A stretch of DNA of 64,000 bases from Nocardioides cynanchi. GTDB lineage: Bacteria; Actinomycetota; Actinomycetes; Propionibacteriales; Nocardioidaceae. Shown piece after piece: positions 50,954-60,146 of the stretch. The stretch is taken from assembly GCF_008761635.1 (NCBI RefSeq), contig NZ_CP044344.1, positions 2,046,001 through 2,110,000 on the forward strand, read 5' to 3'. The position numbers and the translations under genes are program-made. Every line of letters begins with the position of its first letter. Positions within the stretch are counted from its first letter, which is position 1. The notes beneath the pieces are model-generated. The model ran no database searches. It saw only the letters and a list, made by a program, of their open reading frames with translations, and was not told the origin of the DNA.

Positions 50954-52038
50954 GCCAGGGCGTCCTCGAGTGCGGCGAGCACCAGCAGCGCCGCGTCGGG
51001 GCGGGCGTTGTGTCCCATCAGGCCGATCCGCCAGACCGTGCTCGCGTAGGCGCCGGCGCCCGCACCGATCTCGAGGCCGTGCACCTCGAGCAGGTGACGG
51101 CGTACGGCGGCCGAGTCGACGCTGTCGGGCACCTTGACGGTGGTCAGCTCGGGAAGCCGCCACCCCTCGGCGGCGAAGAGCTCGAGGCCCATCGCCTCCA
51201 GGCCGTCCTGGAGGCGGCGACCGGCGTCCTCGTGCCGGGCCCAGACCGCGGGCAGGCTCTCGTCGAGGATCCGGGCCAGGGCGGCGTGCAGGCTGACCAC
51301 CATCGCGACGGGGGCCGTGTGGTGGTAGGTCCTGCCGCCGCCCTTCACGCCCGCCTCGCCGACGTAGCCGCCGAGCAGGTTGAGGTCGAGGTACCAGCTG
51401 CGCGGCTTCTCGACGCGGCGCTCGAAGGCCCGGTCGCCGATCGTGAACGGTGCCAGCCCGGGCGCGACGCCGAGGCACTTCTGGGTCCCGGCGTAGCCGA
51501 CGTCGATGCCCCAGTCGTCGGCCGCGAGCTCGATGCCGGCGATGCTGGTGACCGCGTCGGTGACCAGCAGCGCGTCGCCCTTGCCGGCGCCGAGGGCGGC
51601 GATGTCGGAGCGCACGCCGGTGCTGGTCTCGGCGTGCACGGCCGCGATGATGGCCGGGCTCGGGTGCGCCGACAGCACCCGGTCGACGTCCACCGGCTGA
51701 CCCCACCCGTGCTCGACCGCGACCACCTCGGCACCGCAGCGCGCAGCGACGTCGCACATCCGCTGGCCGAACAGCCCGTTCACCGCGACCACCACCACGT
51801 CGCCGTCGTGGACGGTGTTGACGAACGCCGCCTCCATCCCGGCCGACCCGGTCGCCGAGATCGGCAGGGTGCGAGCGTTGGTCGTGCCCCAGACGGTGCG
51901 CAGCATCTCGCAGGCCTCGTCCATGATCGCCAGGAACGCGGGGTCGAGGTGCCCGAGCAGGGGCCTGGCCAGGGCGTCGGTCGCCTCCGGGTAGGGGTTG
52001 GAGGGGCCGGGGCCGAAGAGGTGGCGTTCGGTGATCAC
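50941..52038 (-). CDS. class V aminotransferase, alanine--glyoxylate type
   Basis: A 365-residue PLP enzyme that converts glyoxylate to glycine using alanine or serine. The PLP Lys is in DVGYAGTQKCLG, and the earlier PLP-binding blocks are PISATGSAGMEAAFVN and LLVTDAVTSIAGIEL. The start is ATG 52038. It follows the glycolate-oxidase-like gene by 10 bases, and the two enzymes would act in sequence: glycolate to glyoxylate, then to glycine. No other photorespiratory genes are visible nearby. Confidence 0.88.
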   Translation of the reverse strand: MITERHLFGPGPSNPYPEATDALARPLLGHLDPAFLAIMDEACEMLRTVWGTTNARTLPISATGSAGMEAAFVNTVHDGDVVVVAVNGLFGQRMCDVAARCGAEVVAVEHGWGQPVDVDRVLSAHPSPAIIAAVHAETSTGVRSDIAALGAGKGDALLVTDAVTSIAGIELAADDWGIDVGYAGTQKCLGVAPGLAPFTIGDRAFERRVEKPRSWYLDLNLLGGYVGEAGVKGGGRTYHHTAPVAMVVSLHAALARILDESLPAVWARHEDAGRRLQDGLEAMGLELFAAEGWRLPELTTVKVPDSVDSAAVRRHLLEVHGLEIGAGAGAYASTVWRIGLMGHNARPDAALLVLAALEDALAQAG

Positions 52039-52048
52039 ACGCTCGAGG

Positions 52049-53428
52049 CTAGCGACCGTCGAGGATGGCGCCGGGGTTCAGGATGCCGTCGGGGTCCAGG
52101 GCGCGCTTGATCGTGAGGGTCAGGGCCATCACGTCGGGGCCGAGCTGGTCGGGCAGCGCGATCGCCTTGGCCTTGCCCACTCCGTGCTCGCCGGTGATCG
52201 TGCCGCCGAGGGCGATCGCCGCGGCCATCACCTCCCCGAACGCCGCCCGGGCCCTTCGTTCCGAGTCCGCGTCGGCCGGGTCGTAGACGATGTTGGGGTG
52301 GGTGTTGCCGTCGCCGGCGTGCGCGACCACCGGGATCTCGACGTCGTACGACGTGGCGATCCGACCGATCGCGTCGAGCAGGTCCGGCAGCAGCGGGATC
52401 GGCACACCGACGTCCTCGAGCAGCAGCGAGCCGCGCGCCTCGAGGGCCGGGAACGACATCCGGCGGGCCTGCACGAACTGCTCGCCCTCGGCCGCGTCGT
52501 CGGTCGCGAAGCACTCGACGGCACCAGCCGCCTCGCACGCGGCCTGCATGGTCGCGAGCTCGGCCGAGCGCACCTCCCCCGGCGCGTCGGACTGCACGAT
52601 CAGCAGCGCACCGGCGTCGCGGTCGAGGCCCATCGGCCGGTGGTCCTCGACGGCGTTGACCGAGTCGCGGTCCATCAGCTCGCACAGGCACGGACGCATC
52701 GTCGATCGCATCGTGACCACGGCCTCGGCAGCCGCGTGCACGGTCGGGAACGTCGCGACCAGCGTCGACCGGGCCGCCTGGGCCGGCACCAGGCGCAGGA
52801 TCGCCCGGGTCACGATCCCGAGCGTCCCCTCACTGCCGACGAACAGCTTGACGAGGCTCAGTCCGGCGACGTCCTTGATGCGCTTGCCACCCAGGGTGAC
52901 CAGGGTGCCGTCGGCGAGCACCACGTCGAGCCCGAGCACGTAGTCGGTGGTCACGCCGTACTTCACGCAGCACAGGCCGCCGGCGTTGGTCGCGACGTTG
53001 CCCCCGATCGAGCAGATCTCGTACGACGAGGGGTCCGGGGGGTACCACAGCCCGGCCTCGGCGGCCGCGGCCTTGACGTCCTTGTTGAAGGCGCCCGGCT
53101 GCACCACGGCGACCTGGCAGGAGGTGTCGATCTCGATCTCGGCCATCCGCTCGAGGCTGAGCACGATGCCGCCGTCGACCGCGCTGGCGCCGCCCGAGAG
53201 CCCGCTGCCGGCGCCGCGCGGCACCACGGGCACCCGGTGCGCCGCCGCCCACCGCACCGCGATCTGCACCTGGGCGGCGTCCTCGGCCCGGACCACCGCT
53301 TCGGGGGTGCCCGCCGACGGGTCACGCGACCAGTCGTGGCGGTACTTCTCGGTCGCCGCCGGGTCGGTCACCACCACGTCGCCGGGCAGAGCCGCCCGCA
53401 GCTCCTCCAGCGCGTCCATGGGGATCAT
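52049..53428 (-). CDS. FAD-linked glycolate/lactate oxidase (GlcD family)
   Basis: A 459-residue FAD_binding_4 oxidoreductase. Motifs: VVPRGAGSGLSGGASAVDGGIVLSLERM (FAD site), YPPDPSSYEICSIGGNVATNAGGLCCVKYG, LFVGSEGTLGIVTRAILRLVP, and GEHGVGKAKA with the ending DPDGILNPGAILD. It likely oxidises glycolate or a 2-hydroxy acid. I use ATG 53428 (MIPMDALEEL); ATG 53419 is also possible. It is followed by the aminotransferase after 10 bases. No GlcE/GlcF partners are seen, so it may pass electrons through another carrier. Confidence 0.88.
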   Translation of the reverse strand: MIPMDALEELRAALPGDVVVTDPAATEKYRHDWSRDPSAGTPEAVVRAEDAAQVQIAVRWAAAHRVPVVPRGAGSGLSGGASAVDGGIVLSLERMAEIEIDTSCQVAVVQPGAFNKDVKAAAAEAGLWYPPDPSSYEICSIGGNVATNAGGLCCVKYGVTTDYVLGLDVVLADGTLVTLGGKRIKDVAGLSLVKLFVGSEGTLGIVTRAILRLVPAQAARSTLVATFPTVHAAAEAVVTMRSTMRPCLCELMDRDSVNAVEDHRPMGLDRDAGALLIVQSDAPGEVRSAELATMQAACEAAGAVECFATDDAAEGEQFVQARRMSFPALEARGSLLLEDVGVPIPLLPDLLDAIGRIATSYDVEIPVVAHAGDGNTHPNIVYDPADADSERRARAAFGEVMAAAIALGGTITGEHGVGKAKAIALPDQLGPDVMALTLTIKRALDPDGILNPGAILDGR

Positions 53429-53556
53429 GCAACCACGGTGGCCGGCGCGGCACCGGAGCGTCGCCGGAAGTTCAGCGGACGGAGGGGTGACGTGGGGGCC
53501 GCGCAGTGGCAGGGTCTGCTGACGAACCATCATCTCGGTACTAGGAGCTCAGCCGC

Positions 53557-55881
53557 ATGTCTCGACACCTCCATGCGACGAGTCGCCGCGTCCTCTCGGG
53601 CGCCGCCGGCGCCGGCCTGCTGACCGCCGCCCTCGTCGTTCCCGCCCTCACCGGGGCCGCCACCTCAGCCGTCGGGGCGACCCCCGCGACGGCGTCCACC
53701 TGCGACCTCGGCAACGGGGTGCAGCACGTCATCAACATCGTCTTCGACAACGTGCACTTCTTCCGGGACAACCCGAACGTGCCGTCCGACCTGGAGCAGA
53801 TGCCGCACCTGCTCAGCTTCCTGGAGTCCAACGGCACGGTGTACTCCAACACCCACACGCCGATGATCGCGCACACCGCCGACGACAGCCTGTCGATCTA
53901 CACGGGCCTGTACGGCGACCGGCACGGCCAGCCGCTGACGAACAGCTTCAACACCTACAACCCGGACGGCTCCACGGACCCGGCGACCTCGTTCACCTAC
54001 TGGACCTCGCCGATCATCGACACCAAGACGAGTCCGCCCCTGCCGAACCCGGTCGACAAGGCGCCGTCGATGACCTACTCGGACACCGTGCCGGCCAGCG
54101 GCGCACCCGACCGGACGCCACCCGCACCATGGGTGCCCTTCACCCGCGCCGGGTGCTCCGTCGGCGACTTCTCGACGGCCAACATGGTGCTCGAGAACGC
54201 CGCGGGCGACGTCCCGACGGTGTTCGGGGCCGGCTCACCCGAGGCCGCGCAGACCGCTGCCGACCCGGACCGGTTCAAGGGCGTCGAGGTCGCGCAGTAC
54301 GTCGGAGAGGCGGTCCACTGCGCCCAGAACGCCACGATCTGCGCGAGCTCCTCCCGTGCGGTCACCGACAGCCTGCCGGACGAGCCGGGCGGCTACCACG
54401 GCTTCCAGGCGCTGTTCGGCGCGAAGTACGTCGCCCCGGCGATCGGCGGTGGCCCGAACACGACGCACAACGGCTACCAGGTGACGGACGCGAACGGGAA
54501 CCTCGTCGACCTGGACGGGAACACGCTGCAGGAGCCGTTCACGCACGCGCCCGGCTTCCCCGGCTTCAGCCCCACCGCCTCGCAGAGCCTGGCCGTCCTG
54601 GCCGACATGCAGGAGGCGGGGATCCCGGTGACCTACGGCTACATCTCCGACACCCACGACAAGAAGAGCGGGGCGACCGGCTGCACGTCGCCGGGCAACG
54701 CCCTCGGCCCCGGTGACGCCTGCTACGTCGCCGCGCTCCGCGACTACGACCGCGCCTTCAGCACCTGGCTCCAGCGCCTCGCCGCCGACGGCATCACGCC
54801 GGCCAACACCGAGTTCGTGATCGGGGCGGAGGAGAACGACCAGTTCGCCGGTGCGAACGTCGGCCGGGCCACCCAGCCCACGCCGGCCGGCTGCGACGGT
54901 GTGACCACGCCGTGCCACTACACGGCATCGCAGGACGGCGAGCTCGCGGCCAACATCAAGGGTCTGCTCTCGACCACCGCCAGCGCCGGGACGCAGTACG
55001 ACGTCGACCCCCAGGGCGCCTCGATCTACGTCCACGGCCAGCCGGCTGCCGACGACCCACGGGTGCGGCAGATGGAGCGGGACACCGCGGCGATGACCTC
55101 GAGCCTCACCTACAGCGGGGTGCCGAACGAGAAGATCGTCAAGTACCAGGCCGGCGCGCTCGAGCAGCGGGTGCTGCACATGCAGACGAACGACCGGCTG
55201 CGCACGCCGACGTACTCGATCTTCCCGATGCCGGACTACTTCTTCGGCACGACCGGACCGAACGTGGCGTTCAACAACGGGTTCGCCTACGACCACGGTT
55301 ACTACTCCCCCAACATCGACATCACCTGGGCCGGCATCGTCGGGCCGGGAGCGGCGGTCAACGGCGTCGACGGGCCGGGGCCCGCGGAGGGGAACGAGTC
55401 GCACGACCCGAGCTCCACGCACACGGTGCCCGAAGCGAGCACGCGTGGCACCTGGATCGAGGAGGCAGACCTGCGACCCACACTCCTGCACCTCGTCGGG
55501 TTGCACGACGACTACCAGACGGACGGCCAGGTGATCACCCAGGCGCTGAGCGCTCCGAGCGCGACGCTCCGGCAGACCGCGGAGCTCGGCGCCCTGTACC
55601 GCCAGATCAACTCGAGCGTCGGCGCCCTGGCGACCGACACGTTGATCGCGAACTCGAAGGCGCTGGCGAGCGGCTCGGGCGCGGACGACTCGGCGTACAC
55701 GACCGAGCAGGACGCGTTGCTGGCGTTGGCCGACCACCGCGACCAGGTCGCCGCCCGCATGAAGGCGACGCTCGCTCGCGCCGCTGCGGGCACCGCGCCC
55801 GGTCACGGTGAGCTGCAGTCCGAGCTGGCACAGGGGAAGGCGCTGCTGAAGCAGGCGGCCCAACTGGCCGCCCACACCTGA
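53557..55881 (+). CDS. secreted alkaline-phosphatase-superfamily hydrolase
   Basis: A 774-residue exported protein. The signal peptide is VLSGAAGAGLLTAALVVPALTGAATSAVGA. Superfamily metal/nucleophile blocks are visible: INIVFDNVHFFRDN (metal Asp ~64), HTPMIAHTADDSLSIYTGLYGDRHG (Thr nucleophile region ~100-124), and a C-terminal metal site NNGFAYDHGYYSPNIDITWAGIVGPG. The last ~140 residues are alpha-helical. The substrate, perhaps a phosphodiester or sulfate ester, is unknown. The start is ATG 53557. It is divergent from the GlcD gene and ends at a strong hairpin. Confidence 0.75.
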   Translation: MSRHLHATSRRVLSGAAGAGLLTAALVVPALTGAATSAVGATPATASTCDLGNGVQHVINIVFDNVHFFRDNPNVPSDLEQMPHLLSFLESNGTVYSNTHTPMIAHTADDSLSIYTGLYGDRHGQPLTNSFNTYNPDGSTDPATSFTYWTSPIIDTKTSPPLPNPVDKAPSMTYSDTVPASGAPDRTPPAPWVPFTRAGCSVGDFSTANMVLENAAGDVPTVFGAGSPEAAQTAADPDRFKGVEVAQYVGEAVHCAQNATICASSSRAVTDSLPDEPGGYHGFQALFGAKYVAPAIGGGPNTTHNGYQVTDANGNLVDLDGNTLQEPFTHAPGFPGFSPTASQSLAVLADMQEAGIPVTYGYISDTHDKKSGATGCTSPGNALGPGDACYVAALRDYDRAFSTWLQRLAADGITPANTEFVIGAEENDQFAGANVGRATQPTPAGCDGVTTPCHYTASQDGELAANIKGLLSTTASAGTQYDVDPQGASIYVHGQPAADDPRVRQMERDTAAMTSSLTYSGVPNEKIVKYQAGALEQRVLHMQTNDRLRTPTYSIFPMPDYFFGTTGPNVAFNNGFAYDHGYYSPNIDITWAGIVGPGAAVNGVDGPGPAEGNESHDPSSTHTVPEASTRGTWIEEADLRPTLLHLVGLHDDYQTDGQVITQALSAPSATLRQTAELGALYRQINSSVGALATDTLIANSKALASGSGADDSAYTTEQDALLALADHRDQVAARMKATLARAAAGTAPGHGELQSELAQGKALLKQAAQLAAHT

Positions 55882-55884
55882 CAG

Positions 55885-55929
55885 CGGAGGACGCGGACGG
55901 GTCGCGTGCGACCCGTCCGCGTCCGCCGC
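55885..55929. terminator. long GC-rich bidirectional hairpin
   Basis: A stem of about 16 perfect bases (GACGCGGACGGGTCGC pairing with GCGACCCGTCCGCGTC across a two-base gap), extended by four more pairs after one mismatch. It separates the convergent hydrolase and epimerase genes. No U-run. Confidence 0.7.
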
Positions 55930-55930
55930 C

Positions 55931-56851
55931 TCAGGCCTTCACGCCGGTGGCGGGACCGGCCGCCAGGTCGATCCGCACCGCCTCGGCGGTCGGGGTCGAC
56001 ACCAGCCCGAAGGTCTCCTGCGCGGCGGTCGAGTCGAGCACGAACGGGCCACGGAACTGGTGCTGCGTCTCGCGCAGCTCCTTCGCCATCGGGTTGACCA
56101 GGCCGGCCGCCCAGAGCACGGCGTAGGGCATGGCGGTGAGCTTCGGACGCGCTCCGAGCTCGGCCGCCGCGATGGAGGTGAGCTCGCGGAGGGTCCGCGG
56201 CTCGTCGCTGGGCACGTGCCAGGCGCGACCCCAGGCGCGCTCGTCGTACACCCCGGTGACGAGCAGGGCGGCGACGTCGTCGACGCAGGTCCACGTGTGG
56301 GGCGCGTCGAGGTCGGCCGGGACGTAGGCGCGGCGGCCCTTGCGGAGAGCCGGCGTGACCAGGACCGACAGCAGGGAGTTGCCGCCGAGGTAGTCGCTCC
56401 CCCGCACCTCGAAGGTCCGGATCCGGCCGGCCTCGTGGGCGGCCAGGGCGTCGTTCCACATCCGGATACGCACCCGGCCCTTGTGCCCCGTGGCCGCCAG
56501 GGGGGTCCGCTCCGTGATCGGGCCGTCGACGCGGCCGTAGCCGTAGAGGTTGCCCACGGTCGCCAGCACCGCGCCGCTCGACTCCGCGGCGCCGAGCAGG
56601 GCCGCCGCGACGGGCGGCCAGTCGGTCACCCACCGCGAGTACGTCGGGTTCACGCAGTTGTAGATAGCGACGGCGCCCTCGGCCAGCTCGGCGAGACGGG
56701 CGCTGTCGGCGGCGTCGGCAGCGACCAGCTCCGCGCCCTCGGGACCGGTCCCGCTCCGGGTGACGACGCGCACGTGGTGACCGGCTGCGAGCAGGCGGCG
56801 TGCGGTGGCGGCGCCGACCGGTCCGGCGCCGACAACGAGGTGAGTGTCCAT
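55931..56851 (-). CDS. NAD-dependent epimerase/dehydratase family protein
   Basis: A 306-residue short-chain (extended) Rossmann protein. The NAD loop is LVVGAGPVGAATARRLLAAGHHVRVVTR, and the active-site region reads NLYGYGRVDGPITERT with WHVPSDEP later. The YxxxK is not clear: a Tyr-Gly-Tyr-Gly element may serve, and the Lys is uncertain. It may be an atypical member acting on a nucleotide sugar or steroid. The start is ATG 56851. It is divergent from a TetR gene, with three copies of GAGCANTGCTC between. Confidence 0.78.
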   Translation of the reverse strand: MDTHLVVGAGPVGAATARRLLAAGHHVRVVTRSGTGPEGAELVAADAADSARLAELAEGAVAIYNCVNPTYSRWVTDWPPVAAALLGAAESSGAVLATVGNLYGYGRVDGPITERTPLAATGHKGRVRIRMWNDALAAHEAGRIRTFEVRGSDYLGGNSLLSVLVTPALRKGRRAYVPADLDAPHTWTCVDDVAALLVTGVYDERAWGRAWHVPSDEPRTLRELTSIAAAELGARPKLTAMPYAVLWAAGLVNPMAKELRETQHQFRGPFVLDSTAAQETFGLVSTPTAEAVRIDLAAGPATGVKA

Positions 56852-56870
56852 GGTTCCTCCGTAGAATTCA

Positions 56871-56930
56871 GATCAGTGCTCTTGTTTTAGAGCATTGCTC
56901 ACATTTCGGGAGATTGCAAGAGCAGTGCTC
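56871..56930. promoter_or_regulatory. three copies of a TetR operator (GAGCA-N-TGCTC)
   Basis: Palindromes at 56890-56900 (GAGCATTGCTC) and 56920-56930 (GAGCAGTGCTC), both followed by ACATTT, and a third with one mismatch at 56871-56881 (GATCAGTGCTC). Starts are 19 and 30 bases apart. They lie between the divergent epimerase and TetR genes. Confidence 0.65.
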
Positions 56931-56954
56931 ACATTTATGTGGCACACTCCTCCC

Positions 56955-57650
56955 ATGACGGAGCGAGCTCCCGGACCCCGCGCCCGGGCCAGGGCCCAGA
57001 CCATCGACGACATCAAGCGGGTCGCGCGCCTTCATCTGGCCACCGCCGGGGCCGACCTCTCCCTGCGCTCGGTCGCCCGGGAGCTCGGCATGGTCTCCTC
57101 GGCCGTCTACCGCTACTTCGAGAGCCGCGACGCGTTGCTCACGGCGATCATCATCGACGCGTACGACGAGATGGGCGAGGCGGTCGAGCGCGCGGAGTCC
57201 GGCGTACGTCGCAGCGACCTGCGTGGGCGTTGGCAGGCCGCCGGGCACGCCGTGCGGGACTGGAGCCGCGGCCACCCGGCCGAGTACGGCCTGCTCTACG
57301 GCACCCCGGTGCCGGGGTACTCCGCGCCCGAGGACACGATCGGCCCGGCCAGCCGCCCGGTGGTCGTGATGACCGCCATCCTCCGGGACGGGCTCGAGCG
57401 CGGGATCCTGGTTCCGGCCCCCCACGAACGGCTGCCGGCCACCACCCGCGCCGACCTCGAGGGGATCACCGAGGTGCCGGGCTTCGACGGCGTGACACCC
57501 GCGATCCTCGCCCGCGGCATGGGCGTGTGGGCAGCGCTCTTCGGACTGGTCAGCTTCGAGCTGTTCGGCCGGCTCACCAACGCGGTGCACGACTACGACG
57601 CGTGGTTCGACTACCAGCTGCGCCTGCTCACCCGCGAGCTCGGCCTCTGA
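56955..57650 (+). CDS. TetR-family regulator
   Basis: A 231-residue repressor. HTH: TIDDIKRVARLHLATAGADLSLRSVARELGMVSSAVYRYFESRDALLTAIIIDAYDEMGEAV. The ligand domain (~90-225) contains GHPAEYGLLYGTPVPGY, as in WHG-type TetR proteins. The start is ATG 56955 (MTERAPGPR); an upstream frame would run through the operators. Likely represses itself and the divergent epimerase gene. It converges on the methyltransferase at 57663. Confidence 0.88.
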   Translation: MTERAPGPRARARAQTIDDIKRVARLHLATAGADLSLRSVARELGMVSSAVYRYFESRDALLTAIIIDAYDEMGEAVERAESGVRRSDLRGRWQAAGHAVRDWSRGHPAEYGLLYGTPVPGYSAPEDTIGPASRPVVVMTAILRDGLERGILVPAPHERLPATTRADLEGITEVPGFDGVTPAILARGMGVWAALFGLVSFELFGRLTNAVHDYDAWFDYQLRLLTRELGL

Positions 57651-57662
57651 CCGGGCCGGCCC

Positions 57663-58259
57663 TCAGGCGCGGGCAACGACCTCGAAGCGGTGCCAGTGCT
57701 TGGGGCCGGCGTAGGCCTGGCCCTCCTCCTCGATCTCGTGGAGGGAGCGGACGTCGAGCCCGACGAGCAGGTCCGCGAGGCGCTCGCGGGTGACGAAGGT
57801 CAGGTCCGGCTCGGCCGCCCACGCGTCCCGGACCCCGAACAGGTCCACGGCGACCAGACCGCCGGGCTCGACGGCCGCGCGGATCGACCGCCACATGTCG
57901 TCGAAGCGATGGGGCGGGCAGAACGGCAGCGCGAAGCCGGCGTAGACCAGGTCCGCGCTCGGGATCTCGGCCTCCTCCATCGGGCTCGGTACGGCGGTCA
58001 GGCGGCCGCCGTGCTCGGGCAGCTGGGCGAGGCGCCGCATCGAGTCCGGAGACGAGTCGATCGCCGTGACCGAGAACCCCGCGTCCAGCAGCGCCCTGGT
58101 CTCGATGCCCGACCCGCACCCCACGTCGACGGCCGCGGCGCCCGCCGCCACCTCGCCGTACTCCTCCAGGGCCCGCACGAGCAGCGGCCGCGGGGGCCGG
58201 TCACCGAGGTAGGCGTAGTACCCGGCCCAGTCGAGGCCGTCGTCCATCTGGTCCGCCAT
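57663..58259 (-). CDS. class I SAM-dependent methyltransferase
   Basis: A 198-residue methyltransferase. Motif I: AAAVDVGCGSGIETRALLDAGFSVTAIDSSPDSMRRLAQLP; then SADLVYAGFALPFCPPHRFDDMWRSIRAAVEPGGLVAVDLFG. The start residues WAGYYAYLGDRPPRPLL are characteristic of the methyltransf_25/TehB group. Substrate unknown. The start is ATG 58259; the accA promoter region lies between it and the TTG at 58359. A GGGCCGGCCC palindrome follows the gene. Confidence 0.82.
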   Translation of the reverse strand: MADQMDDGLDWAGYYAYLGDRPPRPLLVRALEEYGEVAAGAAAVDVGCGSGIETRALLDAGFSVTAIDSSPDSMRRLAQLPEHGGRLTAVPSPMEEAEIPSADLVYAGFALPFCPPHRFDDMWRSIRAAVEPGGLVAVDLFGVRDAWAAEPDLTFVTRERLADLLVGLDVRSLHEIEEEGQAYAGPKHWHRFEVVARA

Positions 58260-58347
58260 GGCGGCAGGGTAGACCGGGCGGAAGCGGCGACGCCATCGTG
58301 GCGATAGTGTGCACGGCGGAGTCCGAACCCGAACTTGGCCCCATCCC

Positions 58348-58352
58348 AGGAG
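58348..58352 (+). promoter_or_regulatory. ribosome binding site deciding the accA start
   Basis: AGGAG, six bases before TTG 58359. It outweighs the upstream TTG at 58335 and the GTG at 58368, neither of which has a site this good. Confidence 0.6.
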
Positions 58353-58358
58353 TGCGCC

Positions 58359-60146
58359 TTGCCCGACGTGAAGCCCCTGCAGAAGGTCCTGATCGCCAAC
58401 CGCGGCGAGATCGCCGTCCGCGTGATCCGCGCCTGCAAGGACGCCGGCATCGGCAGTGTCGCGGTGTACGCCGAGCCCGACCGTGACGCGCTGTTCGTGC
58501 GGCTGGCCGACGAGGCCCACAGCCTGCACGGCACCACGCCCGCCGACTCCTACCTCGACATCGACAAGATCGTGAAGGTCGCCCTCGACACCGGCGCCGA
58601 CTCCGTGCACCCGGGCTACGGCTTCCTGGCGGAGAACCGAGGGTTCGCCCAGGCCGTGCTGGACGCCGGGCTGGTCTGGATCGGGCCGCCGCCCGAGGCG
58701 ATCGAGAGTCTCGGCGACAAGGTCAGGGCGCGCCACATCGCGGAGAAGGTCGGCGCTCCCCTGGTCGCCGGCACCAAGGACCCCCTCGAGGGACCCGAGG
58801 AGGCCGTCGCCTTCGCCCGGGAGCACGGCCTGCCGATCGCGATCAAGGCGGCGTTCGGCGGCGGCGGGCGAGGCCTCAAGGTGGCCCGCGAGATCGACGA
58901 GGTCGCCGACATGTTCGAGTCGGCGGTGCGTGAGGCCGTCAGCGCCTTCGGTCGCGGCGAGTGCTTCGTGGAGAAGTACCTCGACCAGCCGCGCCACGTC
59001 GAGACCCAGTGCCTCGCCGACCAGCACGGCAACGTCGTGGTGGTCTCGACCCGCGACTGCTCGCTCCAGCGCCGCCACCAGAAGCTGGTCGAGGAGGCCC
59101 CCGCGCCGTACCTCACCGCCGACCAGGTCGCGAAGCTCTACGCGTCGTCCAAGGCGATCCTGCGCGAGGCGGGGTACGTCGGAGCAGGCACCTGCGAGTT
59201 CCTGGTCGGCCAGGACGGCACGATCAGCTTCCTCGAGGTCAACACCCGGCTCCAGGTCGAGCACCCGGTCTCCGAGGAGGTCACCGGCCTCGACCTGGTC
59301 CGCGAGATGTTCCGGATCGCGGCGGGCGAGGAGCTGGGCTACGACGACCCGGAGGTCTCGGGGCACGCGATCGAGTTCCGGATCAACGCCGAGGACGGCG
59401 GCAACAACTTCATGCCCGCGCCGGGCACGCTGTCCCGCTGGGAGCCGCCGAGCGGGCCCGGCGTCCGGGTCGACGGCGGTTACGTCGCGGGCGAGACGAT
59501 CCCCGGAGCCTTCGACTCGCTGATCGCCAAGCTGATCGTGAGCGGTCGCGACCGCACCCAGGCGCTGGAGCGCGCGCGCCGGGCGTTGGCGGAGTTCGTG
59601 GTCGACGGGATGCCGACGGTGATCCCGTTCCACCGCGCGGTGGTCGACGACCCGGCGTTCGTCGGCGAGGGCACCGACACCGACGGTCACTTCTCCGTCT
59701 ACACGTCGTGGATCGAGACCGAGTTCGACAACCGGATCACGCCGTACGCCGGAGCCGTCGCCGACGGCGCCGACCCCGACGAGCGGCAGACCGTCGTGGT
59801 CGAGGTCGGTGGCCGGCGGATCGAGGTGTCGCTCCCCGGTGGCCTCGGCTCGGTCGGGAGCGCCGGCTCCGGTGGCGGCGCCCGCAAGCCCAAGCGGTCG
59901 TCGGCGAAGCGGGCCGGCGCGGCCGCGAGCGGCGACTCGGTGACCAGCCCGATGCAGGGCACGATCGTGAAGGTCGCCGTCGAGGAGGGCCAGGCGGTCG
60001 CCGAGGGCGACGTGATCGTGGTCCTGGAGGCGATGAAGATGGAGCAGCCGCTCAAGGCGCACAAGGCGGGCACGGTCACCGGCCTGCAGGCGGAGGTCGG
60101 AGCCACGGTCACCAACGGAGCCGTCGTCTGCGAGCTCAAGGACTGA
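58359..60146 (+). CDS. accA3: acyl-CoA carboxylase alpha subunit (biotin carboxylase plus BCCP)
   Basis: A 595-residue enzyme. Residues ~1-450 are biotin carboxylase with ATP-grasp ([69 protein letters not shown]). A linker then leads to the BCCP domain (~525-595) with the biotin Lys ~560 in VLEAMKMEQ. It carboxylates biotin for the beta subunit at 33292. I chose TTG 58359 because AGGAG is correctly spaced. The following PH gene overlaps the stop by one base (TGATG). Confidence 0.93.
   Translation: MPDVKPLQKVLIANRGEIAVRVIRACKDAGIGSVAVYAEPDRDALFVRLADEAHSLHGTTPADSYLDIDKIVKVALDTGADSVHPGYGFLAENRGFAQAVLDAGLVWIGPPPEAIESLGDKVRARHIAEKVGAPLVAGTKDPLEGPEEAVAFAREHGLPIAIKAAFGGGGRGLKVAREIDEVADMFESAVREAVSAFGRGECFVEKYLDQPRHVETQCLADQHGNVVVVSTRDCSLQRRHQKLVEEAPAPYLTADQVAKLYASSKAILREAGYVGAGTCEFLVGQDGTISFLEVNTRLQVEHPVSEEVTGLDLVREMFRIAAGEELGYDDPEVSGHAIEFRINAEDGGNNFMPAPGTLSRWEPPSGPGVRVDGGYVAGETIPGAFDSLIAKLIVSGRDRTQALERARRALAEFVVDGMPTVIPFHRAVVDDPAFVGEGTDTDGHFSVYTSWIETEFDNRITPYAGAVADGADPDERQTVVVEVGGRRIEVSLPGGLGSVGSAGSGGGARKPKRSSAKRAGAAASGDSVTSPMQGTIVKVAVEEGQAVAEGDVIVVLEAMKMEQPLKAHKAGTVTGLQAEVGATVTNGAVVCELKD

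Noticed and set aside
57663-60062. A 799-codon minus-strand frame that includes the 57663 methyltransferase
   Set aside because: Only the last ~198 codons look like a protein (methyltransferase from ATG 58259); the rest is antisense to accA.
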